DNA from: Darksidea phi
Lineage: Eukaryota; Ascomycota; Dothideomycetes; Pleosporales; Lentitheciaceae
NCBI GenBank assembly: GCA_030770425.1
Contig: JASJFT010000047.1
Coordinates: forward strand, 124,001 to 188,000
Length of the DNA: 64,000 nt
Direction: 5' to 3'
The stretch's first letter is position 1; every line of letters begins with the position of its first letter. The notes beneath the pieces were generated by a model, which was not told the DNA's origin, searched no databases, and saw only the letters and a program-made list of their open reading frames with translations. The translations under genes and the position numbers were made by a program. Shown piece after piece: positions 34,967 to 46,226 of this stretch.

Positions 34967-35347
34967 CTTTCCAAGTACGACTCACACTAGACGCTCGGAG
35001 TTTCGTCTCTAGAGAATGAGATAGGGGCCGAGATGCTGCACGATGTTTTGAAGTTGCACCTCAGCTCGATGCACGGGGCTCAGGCTGAGTGCCACCGCTT
35101 TCTTTGGCTTCGCTTAATAATCACCACCCATGTCGCAAAGGATTACGATACACCATTGGAGATGGATAGACTTGCATGCCCCGCACCGGTGACCCCCGCA
35201 CCGGTGAAATGACACTCCGCGAGAGATGGACCTGTGCTCGAGCCGTGTGCAGGTCGCTTCCAATGCCTTCAAGTCGAGCTACCCGGCAGCACTAGTCAGG
35301 TTTCACCTTTCTCTCCATTCGTGTTTCACACACGAAGTTGCGTTGGT
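34967..35347. promoter_or_regulatory. Divergent promoter with tandem ACCGGT direct repeat
   Basis: 381 bp between start codons on opposite strands. At 35179..35207 the word CCCCGCACCGGTGA occurs twice, back to back, each copy holding the palindrome ACCGGT. A two-site operator is possible. Confidence 0.45.
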
Positions 35348-37484
35348 ATGGAGGCTGCGACATTGCGCAACTTCGGAAGAGATGTTCTGGTTCAATTCGA
35401 GGCAGCTTCTTTGGCGCTGCGAACGAAAGTTTCCCAACACGAAACGGACGACGAGATCGAGCAATCCATCGAGAGTTTAAACGCAGAACAAGAGCGATTC
35501 CAGCTATGGGCAGCAAATCTAGGACTTCAGGCTACGGGTGATCGGTCGTTGGACTATCGAATAAAAGACAGTCCAAGCGTAAAGTCGTACGCAAGTCAGC
35601 TACTCGAAGAACTCGCGGAGGATCTCTCCGACCGTAATAACCACAGCTACTTGAGGGAACAAGAAGTGCTAATAAGTGTCCAGTCTGCAAGCTCCTTACG
35701 GAGAAGCCGGACCATGCAGATATACAACAGTTGCAGGACGATGAGGATGTTTATGGATCTGATCGCGGTAGACATGCAGCAAGGAAAGATTCGGATGACG
35801 ATGCGTCGGGAGACGAGCAATCAGACGATGAGATTGCAGATACACAGCCCATCATGGTAGAGAGTACTACAGAAGCCGTGAGAGCAGTATTAGAGGATAT
35901 TTCCGATATTACCGATCGTCTTTACCGGCTAGCCGCCAAACTCAGGACTTCTACGAATAGAGCTCCACCCTCGGCGCGAAACTTTTATCGAGAGCCTCTA
36001 ACTGGAGTTGATGGAGAAGAAGTCTTCTTGACCAGTAGTGAGAGACAGATTGCGAAGGCGCAAACTGAGGAGTTCCATTTGCGTCGGATTGAGGAAATCG
36101 TTCGCCAGTCTCGGCGTGACGAAGGCGGCGACCCATTCCCAAGAGAGGATAGAACACCAGAGCTAGGCCCTCAAACGAAGGCGGTGATTCAGCGGATAGC
36201 AAGTGGGAACGCCTATAGGCAACAGCAATTCATGTTCTGGAGGCAGAGAGAATGGGACAGAAGAAACGCAGTTAACCACCAGGTCACCACAATTCGAAGC
36301 TTTCCAATGCCGATCGGACCTAGTCAAGAGTCGCAAGAGTCGCCGGATGTGCCAGCGACGCCGGAGGCCGGACGGGCAGATCTCGATATTCCTGCCAAAG
36401 GTAAAGTCGCGTTCTCGGTGGTACCATCAGCGACTTGGAATATGCCAAAGGAAACGAATTTCGCCCTCCTGGACGAAACGCGCTCGTTGTCGTCAAAGAC
36501 TGAGATAACCATGACGCCGACCGTCTACGATCCTAGCGGAAGAAAGGTTGGTTGGCCTGCGTTCCCTAAGGAGCTTGGGAAAAAGAAAGACTTCATCTGC
36601 CCTTACTGTTTTGCCACATGTCCTGCAAAATACCGCGGTAAGGCGCACTGGAGGTATGTCAGAGCAGTCATGTGATTGTAGTTTTGATAGACCAGCCACT
36701 TACCAGCAGCAGAGCACATTTGATCCAAGACCTTCAACCCTATACATGTACTGCGCAAGCATGTCCCGGAGGAGACAATAAGCCGCTCAACACGTGGGAG
36801 GAATGGATTGTCCACGAACAAGTCTATCACCGGATGGAGTATATTTGCCCATATCATCCGGAGCTAACCTTTGGGACTAGGGAGATGTATTCTGAACACA
36901 TTGCGCAGCGACATTCCCAAAGGCAAGACAAACTATTGAAGCCGGATCAAATTGCTAAAAACGCTCAGCTGGCACAGCGGCCGCAAAACAGCTGCCCGCT
37001 CTGCTCGTACGAAGGAGAGACTTGGGCGGATATGGATAAACACTTGGCATTCCACCTGGAAACTTTGGCTCTGCTCAGCCTTCCCCTTGCGACGGGATTG
37101 GAGAGAGATGACGTCCCTATGGAATCTCTCCAACAGGAAGGTGGCGAGGATGATGCGGTGCAACTACTAGATGGCGATGCAGCGGGAGTACTATCTAACT
37201 TATTTGAAACTGAAGATGAGCCGGTAGATGAGGACGGGAACCAGCTACCGCAAGGCGAAAGGATTACGCTCGCAGCATTGGAAGACCTCGACAGCAAGAC
37301 GCTGGCGTTGGCTTCAGAAGACGGTCATCGACACGAAGGATCGCCTACATGGCCAGAAGCCGCTGTCGTTGACGGCGGAGAACGGGGACGAGGCCGTCAT
37401 CGAGCTGCTCCACGACCCAGGGAAGGTCGAAGTCGACGCGAAGGATCGAGAAGACGGACGGATGGCGCTATCCTCGGCTGCTGA
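35348..37484 (+). CDS. acuF-type C2H2 zinc-finger / ankyrin protein, frameshifted near its end
   Basis: join(35348..35633, 35684..36653, 36713..37484), 675 aa as read. The N-terminal region (ERFQLWAANLGL, SLDYRIKDSPSVK) matches the conserved start of large fungal zinc-finger/ankyrin proteins. An acidic stretch follows, then from about residue 410 the oxidoreductase acuF-like C2H2 zinc-finger block: FICPYCFATCPAKYRGKAHW, split by the intron before AHLIQDLQPYTC, then CPGG..., WIVHEQVYHRMEYIC and SCPLCSYEGETWADMDKHLAFH. Family members usually continue into ankyrin repeats. Here the frame reaches LALASEDGH (37326) and then reads non-ankyrin Arg-rich sequence to a stop, while the next frame carries one or two ankyrin repeats (TKDRLHGQKPLSLTAENGDE ... 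DAKDREDGRMALSSAADNG) to about 37493. So a small internal deletion truncated the protein. Start at MEAATLRNF. Confidence 0.8.
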
Positions 37485-37493
37485 TAACGGGAA
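37330..37493 (+). pseudogene. Out-of-frame ankyrin repeats
   Basis: In frame +1 relative to the upstream gene, this stretch encodes the ankyrin core words KPLSLTAENGDEAVIELL and KVEVDAKD. It lost its reading frame where LALASEDGH joins DTKDR, and it ends abruptly at DNGN before the kinase-like gene. Confidence 0.7.
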
Positions 37494-37539
37494 TCACTCC
37501 TTATTTTGGAAACCAAGTTCCTCATTACACCCCTGTGCT

Positions 37540-39010
37540 ATGAGCCTTGGCCAGTTCCTACCACTGGATGATTTAGAGAAGACCGTTACGAAGGAAAGTG
37601 TCAAGGTTGAACTGCCCTTAACGATTCGAATTTTCCAGTCTGGTCTTCCCGCAAGAGTGGCACAACAGGCAAAGAAGGTCTTCGCGATTCTTATGCTCAT
37701 CAGGAAACCACTTGCGATAAAAGAACTGCTCTCAGAGGGTATTACAGACGAACACCTCCCTCTGTCTAGAAGTTCAGAAGTCACAATGAGTAACATCCTA
37801 ATGTCTAAAGATAGGAAACCCTTTCGATCATTTGCTGCTTGGAAAAGTGACGCTAAGGTTGAGGAATTTCTTACCGAGCAGTGGCTTGTTCTAGCCCCGG
37901 TGTTTGACACTGCAAGAAGACACTTTATACTAAACGAGAAATGTCCTTTGCCTTTTTTGAAGGCGGAAGGGATTGGAGGCGGTTATTCTGGCGTAGTCTT
38001 TAGAGTTGAACTCCATCCCGCTCATCAAAAAGGTTTCAAGGTAAGTTTCTTGTTCCTCTTTAGCACTGACCAGAGGCTAAGACAAGTAGGCTGTGGATGG
38101 AAAGTTCCGAGTCGCGGTCAAAGAATACATATTCAAGAACCTGGACGTTTTCAACCGAGAAAGACAGAACCTAGAAATGATTCATAGCTTCGGCCATCCA
38201 CACCTGATCCAGTATCATGCTACATGCGAGATAGGGAACCGCTATTACATCATATTTCCCTGGGCTGCCGGCGGAGACCTAAGAAAATTTTGGGGGCGAG
38301 AGGCCCGAAGAGAACGAACGGCCCAGCTTGCTTTGTGGTCCCTCCGGCAAATGCTTGGTCTAGCCGGGGCTCTTAAGGAGTTACACAGCAAAAATTGTCG
38401 TCATGGGGATTTAAAACCTGAACATGTCCTTCACTTCAGCAATGTCAGCGAAGAGGTATTAGTGATTGCGGGAGTTAACGAGTCCCGTTTTCACAAGCAC
38501 GCCACCATGTTGCGGGAGGGGATGACAGTTACCAAAGCCTCTGCGCCGTCGTACGAGGCACCGGAGGTTTATGCAAGCAAGAACGCTCCGAGGTCTCGCA
38601 GGTACGACATCTGGTCTCTGAGATTTATCTTGCTGGAATTCGTGATATGGTTCCTGTACGACTTCGAGGCCATCGACGTCTTCAGCCTTGCCCGGTTCGA
38701 AGCTGACGTCGGCAGCTGCTTCTACACACCCACTGATGGTGGAAATGTAGAGATTAACCCGAAAGTCACGGAGGCGATTGAAGCTTTGCGACAAGATATT
38801 CGATGCAAAGTCGGCACTGGTTTCGAAGCTCTTCTCGAACTCATTGAGGACAATCTACTTCAAGTCGAAGTGGAGATGCGTGACACTGCTGATGTAGTTG
38901 CCACGAAACTTGAAAATATTCTCACGAAAGCGGAGAGAAATCCGTCATATTTGACCAACACTGGCGATACTCCCCTCATCAAACCTCCGATCTTCCAAAG
39001 GCCTGAGTAA
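37540..39010 (+). CDS. Protein kinase-like protein, probable pseudokinase, 473 aa
   Basis: join(37540..38040, 38090..39010); phase-0 intron GTAAGT...GTAG. The first 130 residues are a family-specific region (LMLIRKPLAIKELL, EEFLTEQWLVLAPVF). The kinase fold starts at GIGGGYSGVV (P-loop); the intron falls between GFK and AVDG. The VAIK-type Lys is in RVAVKEY. The catalytic loop reads HGDLKPEHVL, so the HxD Asp is kept but the Asn that binds metal is His. The DFG position reads IAGVNES and lacks Asp. The APE motif is normal (YEAPEV), but the following glycine-containing segment is YDIWSLRFILLE. Loss of both metal-binding residues argues against ordinary phosphotransfer. It follows the ankyrin scrap by 46 bp, so it may once have been transcribed with, or fused to, the zinc-finger/ankyrin gene. 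Confidence 0.8.
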
Positions 39011-41905
39011 AAAATTTCCCTCTTGAGGGCCCACGGACTCTCTGATTGCTGAGTAGCAACCCGTTGACAACGAGACAGAGGATGCTCTACCAGATATCTG
39101 GCAGAGTCACACGGGCGGTGAGCCAGTGCTAGGCTTGTAGAAGAACGACATACCTTTTCTTATGTGTTGGTTCCGGACTCAAAGCCAATCGTCTTGGTGG
39201 TGGATTTCTGTCGTCCAACGACAAAGGGGAAGGATCTCACATGCTCCAGACTTAGTTGAAATAGAATATATAGTCTAGCAAGCACCTATAGCTCGACTCA
39301 ATGTACAATAGGAAAGGCGCCTTTGGTTCGCGCCCATATTTCCCTGAAACGCGCCCGAGCAGATCAAGGGATCGTCCTTTCGGAGCCAGTCTTATCTGCT
39401 TCACAACAAGGAAGAGAAGGAGAGAGCCGTGGAAGTGTTTCCCTTATCATTACGAAGCCCCACCATGGCGAAGCGCGATTACCTACGCACTGTCTACTTC
39501 TTAGAGCGCATAGTCTCCTTGTCACGGCGAAATACATTGGGCCTGAACATAGGATGAACAAACATCGGATTCAGGTAACTAATAGCTACGTACTACGGCC
39601 ATAATGGCTCAAGACGTCTAGATGTAGAGGAAAGGGTAGAATGCAAGATAATAGAGCTGTAGAGCTGTACACAGTAGTGTCATACGAATAGAATAACATC
39701 TTAACAAGGAATGTTGAGATACGGTACTGTTAGCAACGACAGCAGCGATCATTCATGGTGAGCACCACCATCAGAATATCTAAAGATCAAAGCTGACAGC
39801 TCGAACTCATGCACCAAACCAACCACATTTTGCATTACTCCAACGCCAAACATATACTCTTCTTCGCCGATAATAAATACCAACACAGCGAGAGCAACAT
39901 CAGTCTTTGCCTTCGTGCTTTTAGACACAGACCAACAACACATCCCACCATCGCTTGCATAACCTTTTATTTTTATACAATAAAAAGTTTTCGAGCGGTG
40001 TGAAGTACAGAGAGGAGGGCAACGCCATGTTTATATACCCCACTGCCATACCAAAGTACAACGAGATGACGGCTTGCTTTGAACCACCATCTTCCTAGCC
40101 CGTGCTGATGAGCTCCATCACGGCAGCGTCTCCCACATCATCTAAACTCAGCCCACTCCTCATAACGGCCCCGGTGCACCTATCTCACTCCGCGCACCCC
40201 TCTCACTCCGCGCACCCCTCGAACCATCGAACAGCTTGTGACACCTTTTAGACAACTAGCATCCCGCACCGGCCATATCAAGATTGCCCTGTACCTTTCA
40301 AGCACAAAACAAACCCATAGGGCGCTCGCCCTACGTCTTTTGGACAAGAAAAGCCGTACTGTGCGAAGTAAAGAAAGATCTCCTGCAGCAGTCGATAGCA
40401 CACTTATATACCCGTCCACCACCTGCTTTACTATACTCGATGCTACACTCCTCCACGACGCAATCATGAGGAGCACCATCCCGCGATTCATATGCTACAC
40501 AACATACCCAACATTCCTCTAATTCTACCTCTCCCCACTATCCCGCTCTCGCCTTATCACTCAGCGTACCGGCGCATATCTCCACAGTCTGTGAATCTTC
40601 CATTGTTCTCCACTCATAGTGGCAAAAGTCTCGCACTTCAAGCACGAGCTTTCTCTCCGGTAGCATGTAATGCATTACCGCAGCTTTTAGCCACCACGCC
40701 TGGAACGGTAAACATGTGGTCTGTTGTCGGTCATTTTAGTTATCGAATTGTGCGCCAGCGACACCCATACCTGCCACTACTGTAATGTTTTTAGACAGAG
40801 CAGGAGCAGGCCACATACCGCTTGCTTGTTGGGATTTTAAAGAAGCACCGCGTGCATGTGTATGTGGAAAGAAAGGAAGCAGTGAGTATGGGGGAGGAAG
40901 GGGCATATATACGCCAACGCCGTAACCGCGAATGCTCAGACGATCGGTAATAACGAGCTCCCTTGACCATGCATATACCATATCGAAATTGCGATAGAAA
41001 TTTCCAACCTTCACATCATCTTTATGTATGCCTTCTTTTATTGCAATCCATATCTCATGTCCATCCCCACATGAGCAACCCCCACATCTTTCTGAAACTC
41101 CAATATCCCTTCTATTAACCCCTGTCCATATCTCCAACCCCGCCCACACATCATAGATTTCCGAAGGATTTTAGATACCAGAAGCCCGACCCAGCCGTGG
41201 AGAGGTTCCAGTAACTTTTGGAAACGCCACCATACACACCATGTTCTGTGCTATATCTATGTTTTAGAGAAGCAGGGCCCGCAGTTCCTGTGAGGAAAGG
41301 AGGGAAATATATGGAGGGGTGGGCGGTTTTATATCGAGTACTAGCGCGTTCTTCTCTGTGCAGTCTTATACGTGGGACAATAGGTTAAGAGCTGGGTAGC
41401 TCTTCTAGGCACTATATGTCTTGATAGCCTTTAACAGGTAGTGCTACCTAGAGGTAATTTAATTGAGGTGGAGGTTGCTATATAGATTTCTGCTAGCATA
41501 ATACACAGACTTATGCTCTAGTACTGTACACCGAACCGTGGTTAGGGAGAAGAGGCAACAACCAGCATATCACGGTGCACGCAAAAGCCCAAGACATATT
41601 TCACAAAGTTAAGAGCCACCAGCAACTCTCAAAGTCGGCCGTGATATTACTAAGCAAGACTGTGACCCTACAACCCTTACCAATACCGATGATGTATGCC
41701 CCGCTCACTCGACTCAGAGGAGAGAGCCGAGATACCGTATACCGACCCGGAACGCCAAACGCGTCGCTTGTCAAGGGTAGCCAAAAAGCAAATTCAACCC
41801 TATCAATACAAGAAAAAAAGGCAACGACCGACAGCAGAGCTTCCAACGCTGCAACCTAAGCGATCGTCTACCCGGAGCCCTGCTGGTTGGGAGTCATATC
41901 GACCA
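39011..41905. other. Gene-poor stretch of 2.9 kb
   Basis: Holds an R1-related block (39644..39700) and an 18-bp tandem duplication (ctcactccgcgcacccct, about 40183-40218). The right end (41575-41909, plus strand) has an open, Arg/Lys/Pro-rich frame that could be the tail of a lost gene. No gene supported. Confidence 0.45.
39644..39700. repeat. Dispersed repeat R1, partial copy
   Basis: gataatagagctgtagagct followed by gtacacagtagtgtc is nearly the same as 50231..50272 and related to 4750-4790. Confidence 0.55.
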
Positions 41906-44272
41906 CTATAGCGTAGGCGCCTTCTTCAAACCACTACAATATCGGACATGCAACTCATCGATGAAGTGATTGTGCCTGATGCCCGGCGGGCGCGCCTCTA
42001 AGAAAGTCTGGACCGCATCTTCAACCCGATACTTCAGCTTCTCGATGAGATAGCTGACAAGGAAGAAGCCGGTGCGATTGAAGCCGTAGTGGCAATGCAC
42101 ACCAACCAGCCTCTTATCCTCGTCACTCTCGCCTTCTCGGATCTTGTCGATGAGCTCGATGAATGAACGGACTTCGTCCTTGGTGGGCGGTTGCTTAGAA
42201 ACGGTCGGAAACTTGTAGTACGCGATGCCGCCCTCCTCTAGACCTTTGGGATCGTAAACGGGAGAATCATGGCTGATGTCGACGACTGCACGCAGTTTGC
42301 CGGACCACTCCTTCACAAAAATCTTGGGCGAGTGCTTTTCATCGACTTCGCGAAGCGTCTTCATGGCGTGGAATATGTTGGCGATGGGGGCCGACACTGG
42401 CGGCACGGCCTTCCACTTCTCCAGGTTTTTCACATCCCATTTACCTTCTGTAGTGAGGTACTGCAACTGCCAAGCAAGGGAGAGGCGGGGGTCGATGTGG
42501 TCGGCGAGGAAGGTACCAATGAGGCCGGAGATGATGCGTGAGCTCGTGGGAGCGAATAGCAGAGAATGCGCTGCAGGCTTGGGCATGATTGCTGTCTTGA
42601 CGACTAAGCGACGAGGATGTGGTTTCGGAGCCGTATGCGTCTTCGACCCATCAAGATCCTGCACCGCATCCGTGATTGTTGTACTTTCGCAGGTCGAAGA
42701 CATGACCTCTGTGTTCACCGATGTTTCGTCATGAGTGGAAATGGGGGACGGAGAACGCGCGGTAGCGTCATCTTCGATGGTTGGGAGATCGCTCGCATCC
42801 ACACCAGAGTCCTGATGCTTCCGTTCCGGCTTGTCCGGATCTATCAAGGGGGGATCAAAGGGCACTGCGGCGATAGGCAAGCTAGCTTTCTCACTCGGAG
42901 GCTCGATGGCGTCGACATCCCGTCCCAGGAAACTGACAATACGTCTAACATTCGCAACTGGAGTCACTTGATCGGCTTCGCCGGCAGCGAGGAACACGGG
43001 AAGATCCAGGCCGCCCCATACTTCCTGTCCAGGGAGCCCACCGTTTGGCGAGCCGGTGGAGTAGTCGGGACACATCCCACGTGCCATGCGCCTCCACACA
43101 TTCGTGCGGCTCTGCTGGTTGAACCGGAGCTGCAGCCTCTTTGTTTCAGCATCGGCATCTACCCCCGCCATGCGAGTCACGCTTGCGCTGTCCACGCCTC
43201 CCAACCGATCCCATTTTCTGAATAGGTCGAAGACAGGTCCAGGAATTGCAGTCAGCTTTCGGAGTTTTTGGCTCTGTTCCACACTGGGCGGGTCGGCCTG
43301 GGGACAGATGGCGACGAGTCCACAGATGGGCTGCGACATAAGATGCGCATATGGAGAGGTTGGAGAGGTCAACAAGGCAGCCAAGGAGCAACCCATGCTG
43401 TGGCCAATCAGCACCACCTTTTGATCATCATTATGGTCCCGATGGGCGTCAATGGCAACGGCAAGGAGGTGGACGAGAGCCTCGGTGGTGTATGCCTCCC
43501 ACAGGCTCGGATCAAAGGAAGAAAGGCCGCATCCAGGGAGATCGATTGCAAGGCATGAAGCGAGGTTGGAAAGACTGAGCAAGATGGGGTGGAATTGGGC
43601 CACAGAGCCACCCAGTCCGTGGATGAATACCAAAAGCGGAACGGGGTTCGGTTTCTGTGGGAGCTTTTGCTCTTGAGGATGCGATCGATAAAAGGTACGA
43701 ATGGCGGGATAGGTGAAACCAGTAGATGGTACCGTGTATTCGCGGATCGTAGAGTGCTTCCTCAAGAGGCCTGGGTCTGTAGAGACAGCATCTAAGCACG
43801 GTCAGCGAGGAGCCACGGAATTGAGACGAAGTTAATGTTGGAGGGTCATGGTGTTGGGGATCACGAGGCACGTGACTTCGCGGTGCTGTGGACACGAGGT
43901 GCAGGATGACTTACCAACGTCGACCACACCTGATGCATGGCTAGAGGGATCTGGAGCGGCTACGACCTTTCCTTTTTTGCTTCGTTTGCGCCATATCCAG
44001 AGCGCAGAACCGATACCACACAAAGCTGTCAACTTAACCATGCCCACCAAGGTCGCCGTCGTGCGATCTCCACGGTAAGTAAAAGGGTTGACGAGTAGGA
44101 CGAAATAACGGGCGGAATCTTTTATAATCCGCCAGAAGGGATTGTCGGTGTCAGCTTTCGTCTGCGAGTCGGCGGGTAGGCCAGCATAGCATGTCCTCAG
44201 CAGACAGATGAGGGCCTGTGGGAGGCGGAACGTGCCATGGTGAGGTGGAAGAAGTCGCGAATGAGGCTCCAT
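41906..44272 (-). CDS. Alpha/beta-hydrolase fused to an RNA-triphosphatase-like cysteine phosphatase
   Basis: complement(join(41906..43791, 43915..44272)), 747 aa; intron 123 bp, phase 1. Exon 2 begins with an alpha/beta-hydrolase domain (about residues 130-400): oxyanion motif HGLGGS, nucleophile elbow GHSMGCSLA, and a later Asp/His region (AAGEADQVTP). After a low-complexity acidic linker, the C-terminal 200 residues form a cysteine-phosphatase domain with the P-loop VHCHYGFNRTG (HCxxGxxRT) and ARPPGI downstream. This pair of words is closest to the RNA 5'-triphosphatase domain of animal capping enzymes and PIR1, rather than to ordinary tyrosine phosphatases. Exon 1 carries a membrane helix (LTALCGIGSALWIW) followed by basic residues, so the protein may be anchored. 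The start at 44272 is the first ATG of the frame; a start at MVKLTALCG is possible. Confidence 0.82.
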
Positions 44273-46226
44273 CCTCTCTTGCGTGTCGGATCGCTGAATG
44301 TATATTCAACGGGGCGTGGAGGCGTGGACGTGCGGGATGCCGATTCGTGAGTGCCTCACAACGGGCGTCGACCAATCGCGACAAGAAAAAAGCACCGTGC
44401 CGTCGTCTATGGCGCACAGCTTTCGGTGCCTAGGACCGCTGTTACGGTGCGGTAACACGCACGTTGGGGATGGCAGCGAATATGCTGCTACGAGAAGAAA
44501 TACCTGGTATGCGTCCGGGAAGTGCATGCGAAGGCCGAGTTGTCCATGCTGGGGGTCGATGTTGTGTGTGGATGGTGTGGCGTGGTCAAAGAGATGATTG
44601 ATAGCTATCGGTGCAAGGTTGGGGTGCCCTGGACGAAGAAGAACTGCTGTGTGTGATTGCTCAAGCGAACCTTCCCAGCTCGCCGGAGCGCTTTCTGCTG
44701 GAAGTCCCGGCATGATGTCAAGCGCAAGCGCGCCCGTCCTGCCTGCCATGCTTGCCGTTCCTGCCATGCCTGCCTAGCACGGAAGGGGCGTGCCGTAGCC
44801 TTATCCAAGCATCGTGAACGGCTTGGCGGTCAGAGCTCCCTCCGCTCCGCGGCCTCGTCATCTCTCCACCACTCCCCGCCGGCTGATGTTTTAGAGCATC
44901 TCTTCAAACGTCGTGACGACACCGAAGGAGGCAGAAGGAGACGCAGGCCCTGTGCAAGGCTCCTCTGAACGTCCCCAAGGCTTGGTAAACTGACCTTTAG
45001 TGCCCCTCCGCAACCTCTGGATACCGAATTGCGCCTTCGGTCTCAGCGATCCAGATGGCCCCATGCAATGGCCTTGCCCGCCGTCCCCTCCGGCACCACC
45101 CGCGCTTGAACCGGCATCGCCTCGCGCTGCATTGCTTTCAGCAGCCCATACGAAGCCATGCCACGGCTTACCTCAGGCAGGTGCAGTGGACGAGTGTTGT
45201 TCCTGCTCGGGGCCGGTGGCACCTCCCGTAGACGATGATGCTCAGCAAGCACGACCATGCTGGCCATAACACACGTGGCCGGCTCAGGGTTGTCGCACTG
45301 ATGCGACATGCTCGAATGCGACGTCTCTGGCTACATAACCCACAACTTCAACAACTGCCCGTCGGCGTGATGGGTCATCGTCGAGCGTTACGCTATCGGA
45401 TCTTCAGCCCTGCATCACCGCTATCAGCACCGCTGCAAAGCGACTGTCCCCTACCATTTGTCACTTCCATTGCTACAATGTCGAGGAAGGGCTATCGTCT
45501 GGTCTCGCTTCGGCTAGCTCATCGCTTCGGCTAGCTCATCGCTTCGGCTGGCTCGTCGCTTCCATCAGGCAAATTTGTATCTTTGCCCATGCAGTTATCG
45601 GCGCTTTGCGAGGCCCAAAGTACCGAACCCACTCGTTGCCGTCGACGATATCGCTCGCCTCCGGTTTTCTGTCCGGCGCCAGCTCGGCCTGGTCCACAAC
45701 CTTTCGCCATAGCCGTGAAAAACGGTCCAGCACCAGCGCCAGCATTATCCGCTGGCACCAGTTCTTCGCTCCGGTGCGCAAAGCATTTGTTCGCATTGGC
45801 CAGCTTTCCAGAGCTAACAACGCGGCTTTACTTGTCCGGGAGGGGCAGATGTACCCGGCTCTTGCGCCCCTCTTTGAACACCCCTCTCTGAGGTCAAAAA
45901 AGAGTTGAAGGAGCGATGCGCCCCACTCTAGAGCTGCTCTGTTTCCATCAAGCTTCTATCGGACCCTAGGGTTAACGAATCCGGAAATGCCGATGTCAAT
46001 TGGGGTGCTTAGCTGGTACCCTGGCGTCGAATCAGGCACCTTACAAACCAAGAATCGCTCCACTTTTTTTGCTCGTCGGATGTCGCCAAAACGACTCATA
46101 TCGTGCATCTTCCTTGACCAATTCGCTTCCATGCTCCTTATCTCAAATCATCACCTCCCCGTTACTTTCATCTCTTGCGATCCGTTGATTATATTCTAAT
46201 CCTCACTACATTTATCAGACATCCCA
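44273..46226. other. Intergenic, includes a 17-bp tandem repeat
   Basis: No gene supported. GC-richer than the earlier gene-poor stretches. Contains cctgccatgc repeats (about 44740-44775) and a threefold 17-bp repeat at 45505..45555. The promoter of the dehydratase gene is at the right end. Confidence 0.5.
45505..45555. repeat. 17-bp tandem repeat, three units
   Basis: tcgcttcggctagctca occurs twice exactly and a third time with two changes (tcgcttcggctggctcg). Confidence 0.8.

Noticed and set aside
33120..39010. Complete NLR (NACHT or NB-ARC) gene
   Set aside because: I looked for Walker A/B motifs in all three genes and saw none, so the link to NLR systems is by family association only.
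41575..41911. Basic, proline-rich plus-strand frames
   Set aside because: They could be the tail of a lost gene, but two overlapping frames are equally open and no family is recognisable.
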